From the NCBI RefSeq assembly GCF_003259375.1, contig NZ_QLLN01000011.1, positions 6,320 through 39,614 of the forward strand: a DNA stretch of 33,295 nt, in the 5' to 3' direction. A program made the translations under genes and the position numbers. Within the stretch, counting starts at the first letter, position 1, and the number at the start of each line of letters is the position of its first letter. Source of the stretch: Arenibacter echinorum. Its GTDB lineage: Bacteria > Bacteroidota > Bacteroidia > Flavobacteriales > Flavobacteriaceae. A model generated the notes under the pieces. That model was not told the origin of the DNA. It saw only the letters and a list, made by a program, of their open reading frames with translations, and made no database searches. Of the stretch, positions 27,881 through 33,295 are shown piece after piece.

Positions 27881-28666
27881 GAGTTTCTCATATACTTTGT
27901 CCGGTAATATTTTTTTTAGAAACAATGAGAACTTTTGCATAAACTCCCCTACCTTATAATGCACTTTAGGGTTTTCTGTATTTATTATTTTAAATACCAT
28001 ATGGGCCACCAATATGGGATCCTTGCCACTATCTACATGCTCGTTCATCATTTTCAAGGTACTTCCATAAGATTCCTTATAGGGAGAGTCCTCCAAAATT
28101 GGGGCATGGTAACGGCCAGAGGCTATATTGGTAGCAAAATCTCCAGGGGCCAAATTGGTTATGTTCACCCCAAATCCTTTGACCTCCATTCTCAAGGCCT
28201 CCGTAACCAGCTCCAAGGCACCTTTACTGGCGGAATACAATCCTCTATATGGCAAACCCATATAACCCGCAATAGATGTAATATTGATGATTAAACCCTT
28301 TTCTTGCCGCCTCATATGGGGCAATACAGCCTTCGACATGTGTAAGGGACCGTTAAAATTGGTATCGAATGCTTTTAAAATTTCCGAGTGCGGTGTTTCC
28401 TCTATGGGACCTGTAATTCCTATACCGGCATTGTTAACCAGAACATCCAGCCTACCTTCCTTTGCCATTAGCTCAGAAATAGCGGTCCCTATGCTTTCTG
28501 GATTTCTTACATCCAATTCCAAAAGTTCAAAATCGATAAAATTAGGATGATTGGCAACCTTCCTTGTTGTTCCGTAAACTTTAAAACCCTTTGATTTTAA
28601 ATATATCCCGATCGATTTTCCAATTCCCGAAGAACCCCCGGTAACCAGTACAACCCTATGCTCCAT
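27857..28666 (-). CDS. Short-chain dehydrogenase/reductase (SDR family)
   Basis: A 269-aa classical SDR oxidoreductase. The Rossmann nucleotide motif TGGSSGIGKSIG is near the N-terminus, NNAGIGITG follows at ~90, and the catalytic set is complete: Ser in NITSIAGYMGLPYRG and Y-x-x-x-K in LYSASKGALEL. Then comes the PG-type loop NLAPGDFATNI. The family reduces or oxidises carbonyl/alcohol groups with NAD(P)H; the substrate cannot be predicted. The C-terminal tail (FMQKFSLFLKKILPDKVYEKLL) is amphipathic. Upstream on the same strand lies the SRP RNA gene. Confidence 0.92.
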   Translation of the reverse strand: MEHRVVLVTGGSSGIGKSIGIYLKSKGFKVYGTTRKVANHPNFIDFELLELDVRNPESIGTAISELMAKEGRLDVLVNNAGIGITGPIEETPHSEILKAFDTNFNGPLHMSKAVLPHMRRQEKGLIINITSIAGYMGLPYRGLYSASKGALELVTEALRMEVKGFGVNITNLAPGDFATNIASGRYHAPILEDSPYKESYGSTLKMMNEHVDSGKDPILVAHMVFKIINTENPKVHYKVGEFMQKFSLFLKKILPDKVYEKLLMNHYKL

Positions 28667-28782
28667 TAAATAAAATTAAGGTTGCAAATTAACGAATAAA
28701 ACAGGAATGGAAAGGGATGTAACAATGATATCTATGCCAAAGGGCTTAAAAAAGCGGGAAAAACACCTTCACTTTAGGGTAC

Positions 28783-28788
28783 AAAAAA
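28783..28788 (-). terminator. T-run directly after the SRP RNA terminal helix
   Basis: On the minus strand, six T follow one base after the closing CTTGCC arm of the RNA. The terminal helix plus this run would act as an intrinsic terminator for the RNA. A weaker hairpin with T-run follows further downstream (about 28752-28780). Confidence 0.6.
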
Positions 28789-28789
28789 T

Positions 28790-28883
28790 GGCAAGCTACC
28801 TACATCGCACCGCTACAACCATATACCCTTGCTGCGTTCCCACCCTGGGGGATTCTACAGGAGCTGGTCGTGTAGGACTTGCC
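28790..28883 (-). ncRNA. ffs: Small signal recognition particle RNA (4.5S type)
   Basis: The roughly 94-nt RNA is read on the minus strand. The two ends pair (GGCAAG with CTTGCC), and the helix continues with TCCTACAC against the ATGTAGG arm. The apical part has the conserved SRP core: CAGG facing AGCA across the asymmetric loop, capped by GTG-GGAA-CGC, a stem with a GGAA tetraloop. This is the Ffh (M-domain) binding site, so the RNA serves co-translational protein targeting. Mature ends may differ by a few bases. A near-perfect promoter precedes it and a T-run follows. Open frames across this region are spurious. Confidence 0.9.
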
Positions 28884-29088
28884 GACGCAAATATACAATC
28901 TTTTAATTTTTTTACAATCGTTTTCAGGTCTTAATTTTATTAAATATCTTGCCCTAAAAAGTCGCCAAATTTATTTCTGGATATCGGGTTGATTTTAAGA
29001 CAACTATATTAAATTCAAATAAAATAATTGTCCAGCACAGGCGCTTTAGCCACTAAAATTATATTATAAATTATACCCATATTAAAAA
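28884..29088. other. Intergenic region between ffs and the cyclotransferase operon
   Basis: The minus-strand ffs promoter occupies 28888-28917. The remaining ~170 bases are AT-rich and must hold the promoter of the 29089-32072 operon. No box matching TAnnTTTG with a correctly placed TTG was found on the plus strand, and no further gene or hairpin is seen. Confidence 0.5.
28888..28917 (-). promoter_or_regulatory. SRP RNA promoter
   Basis: On the minus strand, TTG (28917-28915), 19 bases, then TATATTTG (28895-28888), the full Bacteroidota consensus with ideal spacing. It lies just upstream of the RNA 5' end, as expected for a highly expressed stable RNA. Confidence 0.8.
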
Positions 29089-30129
29089 ATGAACGCCTTT
29101 AAATTAAACCTATTCTTCATAATTCCCCTGTTCTTTTTGGCCTGTGATGGTACCACCAACCCCTCCAAACTCTTCGAAATTCAGTTGGAAGGAAACCAGA
29201 CTGAGTTTCAAAAAAATCAGGTGGTCGGCATCTCTGTCAAAAACCTAAAGAATAAAGAGATTGAAAAGATTACCTATACCTTGGACAATAAGGCAATTAC
29301 CCTGAACAACGATAAAATTACTCTGGACCAATTGGAACTTGGGGCCAAAACCTTGACCGCGAACATTAGTTTCGAAGGCGAAACCGTTGAAGTGTCCAAA
29401 GGAATTAAATTATTGGCAGAACACGCCCCCGAGATTTACACCTACGAAATTCTCAACGTATACCCCCATGATATGGACGCCTATACCCAAGGATTGGAAT
29501 TTCATCAGGATACACTATATGAAAGCACTGGTAAAAAGGGTAAATCCTCCTTGAGGCAAGTAGATTTTAAAACTGGGGAAATTTTAAAAAAAATAGACTT
29601 GGACAATACTTATTTTGGAGAGGGCATCACTATTTTAAACAATAAAATTTATCAACTCACTTGGCAGAGTGGAGTGGGATTTATTTACGACCTAAAAGCC
29701 TTTAAGAAAATAGACAGCTTTAAATACAATCAAAGTAAGGAAGGTTGGGGCTTGTGTAACGACGGAAACAAAATATTCAAGAGTGATGGCACCGAGAAAA
29801 TATGGTATTTAAATCCTGAGACTATGGCTGAAGAGGGACATTTTGAAACGGTAACCAATACCTCCATATTCAACAAGGCCAACGAACTGGAATTTGTAGA
29901 TGGAAAAATATACGCCAACGTCTATCAAAAGGAAAGTATGATGATTATTGATGCCAAAAGTGGTGCAATAGAAGGCGTTATAAATTTTGCAGGCCTAAAG
30001 GAGAAAGTTACGCAACATCAAAATCTGGACGTACTTAATGGAGTGGCCTATCATCCACAAAGAAAGACCTTCTTTGTTACCGGAAAAAACTGGGACAAAT
30101 TATTTGAGGTAAACATCCTTAAAAAATAA
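29089..30129 (+). CDS. Glutaminyl-peptide cyclotransferase, lipoprotein form
   Basis: A 346-aa exported protein whose signal peptide ends FFLACDG (lipoprotein Cys at ~19). Residues ~110-346 match the plant/bacterial-type glutamine cyclotransferase, a five-bladed propeller that converts N-terminal Gln to pyroglutamate. Blocks seen are YPHDMDAYTQGLEF, LYESTGKKGKSSLRQVDF, GEGITILNNKIYQLTWQSG, EGWGLCNDGNKIFKSDGT and the C-terminal LNGVAYHPQRKTFFVTGKNW. Residues ~25-105 form an extra Ig-like N-terminal domain. It is the first gene of a tight operon (2 nt to the thioesterase). Flavobacterial exported proteins often begin with Gln after signal cleavage, so it may act on them (inference). Confidence 0.92.
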   Translation: MNAFKLNLFFIIPLFFLACDGTTNPSKLFEIQLEGNQTEFQKNQVVGISVKNLKNKEIEKITYTLDNKAITLNNDKITLDQLELGAKTLTANISFEGETVEVSKGIKLLAEHAPEIYTYEILNVYPHDMDAYTQGLEFHQDTLYESTGKKGKSSLRQVDFKTGEILKKIDLDNTYFGEGITILNNKIYQLTWQSGVGFIYDLKAFKKIDSFKYNQSKEGWGLCNDGNKIFKSDGTEKIWYLNPETMAEEGHFETVTNTSIFNKANELEFVDGKIYANVYQKESMMIIDAKSGAIEGVINFAGLKEKVTQHQNLDVLNGVAYHPQRKTFFVTGKNWDKLFEVNILKK

Positions 30130-30131
30130 CT

Positions 30132-30530
30132 ATGGGAACTTTTGAAAAAACCATAAAGGTGGTAGAAGATGATCTGGATGATCTGAACCACGTGAACAAT
30201 GTAAGATACGTTCAATGGATGCAGGATATTGCCAAGGAACATTGGCAGGCCAAAGCCCCTAAGGATTTGATCAACAGTACGGTATGGGTGGTATTAACCC
30301 ATCACATTACCTACAAAAGTGCGGCAAAATTGGACGATGTTATTTTAATGAAAACGTATATAGATAAGACCAAGGGCCCCGTAAGCGTTAGGATTGTAGA
30401 AATGTACAATAAAGAAAGCAATCAATTGCTTGTTAAATCCAAGACCGAATGGTGTTTGCTAAACTCCGAGACCTTTAAGCCTATGCGGATTTCCCCAGAA
30501 ATAGAAAGTATCTTTCTTACTCAAACCTAA
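30132..30530 (+). CDS. Acyl-CoA thioesterase, hotdog fold (YbgC/4HBT type)
   Basis: A 132-aa single hotdog-fold protein. The N-terminal pattern DDLDDLNHVNNVRYVQWMQDIAKEHW carries the family Asp/His/Asn cluster (DxxNHVNN), where the active-site Asp of 4-hydroxybenzoyl-CoA thioesterases would be. It continues with VLTHHITYKSAAKLDDVILMKTYI and VKSKTEWCLLN, typical strands. It hydrolyses acyl-CoA esters in the cytoplasm; the substrate is unknown. It lies 2 nt after the cyclotransferase gene and 18 nt before the next gene. Confidence 0.9.
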   Translation: MGTFEKTIKVVEDDLDDLNHVNNVRYVQWMQDIAKEHWQAKAPKDLINSTVWVVLTHHITYKSAAKLDDVILMKTYIDKTKGPVSVRIVEMYNKESNQLLVKSKTEWCLLNSETFKPMRISPEIESIFLTQT

Positions 30531-30548
30531 ATATTCAATATAAAATCC

Positions 30549-32072
30549 GTGCATAAGACTTTTTGTATTTTTTCTACCCTCGTTCTACTGGTATTATTTT
30601 CCTCATGTAGGATGGACTTTGATTATACAAAAAGTAACGGTTCTTTGGAATTCTCTAAGGACACTGTCTTCCTGGATACTATTTTCCGCAACATTGGTAG
30701 CAGTACCTATACCTTAAAGGTGTATAACCGCAGCTCCACCGACATCAGCATCCCGACAATTCAGCTTAAAAATGGGGACAACAGCAAGTATCGTTTAAAT
30801 GTGGATGGAGAATCCGGTCAAATTTTTAGCGACATACCTTTGTACGCCCAGGATAGCCTCTACATCTTTGTGGAAACCACTGCTGATATTGGCAATACCG
30901 ATGCCAAAGAATTTTTGCATACCGATGCCATTCAATTCGACAAGGAAAACCATTTGCAAGAAGTACAATTGGTCACCCTGATCAAGGATGCCATATTTTT
31001 ATATCCAGCACGATCCTTGAACGGTGAACGGGAGAAAATTGTTCTCGATATTAAGGAATCAGGCGAAGAAATTAAAGTAGAAGGTTTCGAACTGGGGCCA
31101 GATCAGCTCAATTTTACCAAAGATAAACCCTATGTCATATATGGCTATGCTGCCGTACCTGAAGGTAAAACCCTAAGTATGGAAGCTGGAACACGAGTAC
31201 ATTTCCACAAAGATTCAGGGATTTTGATAAAAGAAAATGCTTCCCTACATATTAACGGTGAATTAAGTGAAGACAGGGATTTACTGGAAAATGAAGTTGT
31301 TTTTGAAGGAGATCGCCTAGAGCCCAATTACTCCGACATCCCCGGACAGTGGGGATCTATTTGGCTTTCCAAAGGCAGCGTAAATAACAAAATACACTAC
31401 CTCACTATTAAAAATGCCACTGTGGGCATTCTCGTCCAAGGGGACAACAACCTAGAGGAAACCACTTTATCACTAAAAAATTCCCAAATCTACAATAGTG
31501 AAAATGTAAACCTATGGGCAAAGACCGCAATTATAAGGAGTGAAAATTTGGTTTTGGGAGCTGCTGGGAACATCTCACTATTTTGCAACCTCGGAGGAGA
31601 TTACAGCTTTATCCATGCAACCATTGCCAATTATTGGAAATATGGGTTCCGCTCCGGTGCAGCGCTGCATTTGGACAATTCTACTTTGAGTGGAGGCATT
31701 TCAAATAGCCTGACAAGGGCTGACTTTAAAAATTGTATAATATATGGAAGCAATCCAAACGAATTGACCCTTATTAAAGATGAGGATTCTGTTTTTAATT
31801 TTTACTTTGAAAACTGCCTCTTAAAATTCAAGAATAATTCCGAAAATGAGCTCTACAATTTTGGCAATACCTTCAATTATGAGGACGTGCTGCTAAATTT
31901 AGATCCGGAATTTACATCTCCTATACAGAATAATTTTATAATCAAGGAAAATTCAAGTGCCATTGGAGCAGGAAATTTGGCTACGGCACAGTTGGTTCCC
32001 CTAGATATTTTAGGTGCGGACCGAACCAAAAATCCAACCCTTGGAGCATATGAAGTACTTTTTACACCATAA
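30549..32072 (+). CDS. Lipoprotein with right-handed beta-helix region
   Basis: A 507-aa lipoprotein (signal peptide ending LFSSCRM, Cys at ~20), starting at GTG 30549. Residues ~30-130 are an Ig-like beta-sandwich (SLEFSKDTVFLDTIFRNIGS, then VYNRSSTDISIPTIQLKNG). Residues ~190-480 contain parallel beta-helix-like repeats (HYLTIKNATVGILVQG, LSLKNSQIYNSENVNLWAK, LHLDNSTLSGGIS, ADFKNCIIYGSNPNELTL). The end (SAIGAGN, then ILGADRTKNPTLGAYE) matches the choice-of-anchor Q type of secreted beta-helix proteins. The role may be carbohydrate binding or structural; no catalytic site is seen. It is third in the operon. Confidence 0.85.
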   Translation: MHKTFCIFSTLVLLVLFSSCRMDFDYTKSNGSLEFSKDTVFLDTIFRNIGSSTYTLKVYNRSSTDISIPTIQLKNGDNSKYRLNVDGESGQIFSDIPLYAQDSLYIFVETTADIGNTDAKEFLHTDAIQFDKENHLQEVQLVTLIKDAIFLYPARSLNGEREKIVLDIKESGEEIKVEGFELGPDQLNFTKDKPYVIYGYAAVPEGKTLSMEAGTRVHFHKDSGILIKENASLHINGELSEDRDLLENEVVFEGDRLEPNYSDIPGQWGSIWLSKGSVNNKIHYLTIKNATVGILVQGDNNLEETTLSLKNSQIYNSENVNLWAKTAIIRSENLVLGAAGNISLFCNLGGDYSFIHATIANYWKYGFRSGAALHLDNSTLSGGISNSLTRADFKNCIIYGSNPNELTLIKDEDSVFNFYFENCLLKFKNNSENELYNFGNTFNYEDVLLNLDPEFTSPIQNNFIIKENSSAIGAGNLATAQLVPLDILGADRTKNPTLGAYEVLFTP

Positions 32073-32093
32073 AATAGTACTATACTTCATGTA

Positions 32094-32120
32094 TTGAAAG
32101 AAAAATCTTTCAAATTTTCT
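32094..32120 (+). terminator. Possible weak terminator after the beta-helix lipoprotein
   Basis: An 8-bp perfect stem, TTGAAAGA and TCTTTCAA with an AAAA loop (32094-32113), followed by a T-rich ATTTTCT. The stem is AT-rich and so weak. The same TTG could serve as -33 for TATATTTA at about 32121-32128, upstream of the LytTR gene (23-nt spacer), so the element is ambiguous. Confidence 0.35.
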
Positions 32121-32219
32121 ATATTTAGCCGATAAAACGAAAACCCTAGTTTTTCTAAGGTTGAAATACCCACCTATGCTTTTAAGTATTACTAATTTGC
32201 ATTAAAATCATCTGAAATC

Positions 32220-32951
32220 ATGGAATATACTTATACCATTTTGGACTCTGATGCCCAATCCAATTTACAGCTTCAACACTATATGGAAGAATACGGTGAA
32301 TTTTATTGTTCAGGAGTAGCCTCTAACAGTATAGATGGTCTAAATGGTATTCTCAAAAAATCGCCAGATGTAGTTTTTATCCATTTGAACGAAAAGGCTC
32401 ATGAGTATTTTCATATGATAATGGAAATGCACCAATATGTAAAGGAAATTCCCATTTTTATCGGAATTTCGAAAAACAAGCAATTTGCCTTTGAAGCCTT
32501 AAAATGCCATTTTTTTGACTACTGGTTATTACCTTATAACGAATTCGACATTAGAAAAACCCTCCTAAGGTTAAAGTTAAAAACCCCGAAGGAACAGGAG
32601 CCCAAAACACTTTTACTTCAATCCTATAAAGATTATCGCTATATAAATACTCAAGAAATCATGTATTTACAAGCCGATAACAATGCCACCGACTTTTTTA
32701 TGAAAGATGGAAGTACTATAAGCGCTTTTAAAACGTTAAAGACTTTTGAGAATAATTTGCCGACGAATTTTGTAAGGGTTCATCAGAGTTATATCATCAA
32801 TATCGACTTCGTTTCTAGGATCAACTATGGCAAAGGTCTATGCACTTTAAAGCATGACAAACTACAATTGCCCTTTTCCAAATCCTATAAAAATAACATT
32901 GACAACCTAAAAAAGGTCTTGGCCAAAAATACTATTTCCACCCTTAATTAG
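32220..32951 (+). CDS. LytTR-family DNA-binding regulator with degenerate receiver
   Basis: A 243-aa transcription regulator. Residues ~1-120 have the length and strand pattern of a CheY-like receiver, with acidic residues at the N-terminus (ILDSD, D9 and D11). But the phospho-acceptor site reads FIHLNE (H55 in place of Asp), and the usual Lys before Pro is Leu (DYWLLP, L104). Residues ~135-240 are a LytTR domain: YINTQEIMYLQADNNATDFFM, then LKTFENNLPTNFVRVHQSYIIN and the closing LQLPFSKSYKNNIDNLKK. It binds DNA direct repeats through this domain. No histidine kinase gene is adjacent, consistent with phosphorylation-independent control. The next gene is a small secreted protein 141 nt downstream, a plausible target. 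Confidence 0.9.
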   Translation: MEYTYTILDSDAQSNLQLQHYMEEYGEFYCSGVASNSIDGLNGILKKSPDVVFIHLNEKAHEYFHMIMEMHQYVKEIPIFIGISKNKQFAFEALKCHFFDYWLLPYNEFDIRKTLLRLKLKTPKEQEPKTLLLQSYKDYRYINTQEIMYLQADNNATDFFMKDGSTISAFKTLKTFENNLPTNFVRVHQSYIINIDFVSRINYGKGLCTLKHDKLQLPFSKSYKNNIDNLKKVLAKNTISTLN

Positions 32952-33092
32952 ACGAATTCTCACAAAAACCGTACGTTCACTAATAGAACTCCCACATATA
33001 CTAAAGATAATTCCTACATAAATTTTTAGTGACCCTTCATTGTTAATTTAGCTTTAGAAATAAACCTCATTAACCCTCGAAAACCACTAAAA

Positions 33093-33295
33093 ATGAAAAG
33101 ATTACTATCTATTTTCGCCGTAGTACTACTAAGTATCGGCTTATTTGCCATGGGAACACAAGATGTTTTCCCAACTGTAAAGAATTCAATTGCCACCGAC
33201 GGTGACGTAATTCCAAGGGAAAGAAGGGACCCTCCCAAGGCCAACAACGATTTCAAGTACAACGCTAACGCAGTTGCTACGGATGGTGACGTAAT
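33093..33295 (+). CDS. Small secreted repeat protein, 3' end outside the window
   Basis: A partial frame of at least 67 complete codons, open to the window edge. It starts at ATG 33093 with a strong signal peptide (MKRLLSIFAVVLLSIGLFA) and then a hydrophilic stretch. The heptapeptide ATDGDVI occurs at residues 34-40 and again at 62-68 (the last codon is cut), a period of 28 residues; the DNA repeats are nearly identical. The first copy is followed by a basic/proline patch, PRERRDPPK. No family is recognised. It lies just downstream of the LytTR gene in the same orientation. Confidence 0.7.
   Translation, partial: MKRLLSIFAVVLLSIGLFAMGTQDVFPTVKNSIATDGDVIPRERRDPPKANNDFKYNANAVATDGDV

Noticed and set aside
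28707..28934. 75-aa frame over the SRP RNA region
   Set aside because: It is antisense to ffs and covers its promoter; the conserved RNA structure explains the sequence.

Overview
The window looks like chromosomal DNA of a marine-type Flavobacteriaceae (Bacteroidota). Four promoters fit the Bacteroidota pattern (TTG, 17-20 nt, TAnnTTTG). There are many lipoproteins and fasciclin, DUF4252 and TlpA-like proteins, Shine-Dalgarno sites are weak, and the DNA is AT-rich. The genus cannot be fixed from the sequence. No tRNA, rRNA, CRISPR, IS element or prophage was seen. Most genes are ordinary housekeeping or envelope genes.

Layout. 1-371: gene-free, with a heptamer repeat and a 105-nt tract without G. 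372-9381: a five-gene same-strand cluster of exported proteins. Three are large paralogues (746, 756 and 709 aa) that join an N-terminal two-component-regulator-type beta-propeller to a C-terminal helical, enzyme-like domain. The others are a YidR/DUF3748-like propeller lipoprotein and an exported glycerophosphodiester phosphodiesterase with an intact active site. This is the most novel part of the window and looks like an uncharacterised extracytoplasmic degradation or processing pathway. 9388-12228: an NTF2-like secreted protein (minus), panB, an RluA-type pseudouridine synthase and a DUF4252 lipoprotein. 12237-14651 (minus): a DMT transporter and a 514-aa unknown protein, divergent from leuA-leuB (14799-17091). 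17195-18418 (minus): a TlpA-like thiol-disulfide lipoprotein. 18632-21058: pheT, converging with a fasciclin protein. 21864-25392: an unknown membrane protein, an unknown lipoprotein and a YbiT-like ABC-F ATPase. 25566-26954: a thioredoxin-fold lipoprotein without its CxxC. A strong bidirectional terminator follows, then transaldolase and an SDR oxidoreductase (minus). 28790-28883 (minus) is the small SRP RNA gene with a near-perfect promoter. 29089-32072 is a tight operon: glutaminyl-peptide cyclotransferase, acyl-CoA thioesterase and a beta-helix lipoprotein. The window ends with a LytTR regulator that has a degenerate receiver domain (32220-32951) and the 5' part of a small secreted repeat protein.

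How the genes relate. Apart from leuA-leuB (leucine synthesis) and the 372-9381 cluster, neighbours are mostly functionally unrelated, as is common in this family. All assignments come from motif recognition by eye. No database search or structure prediction was run.
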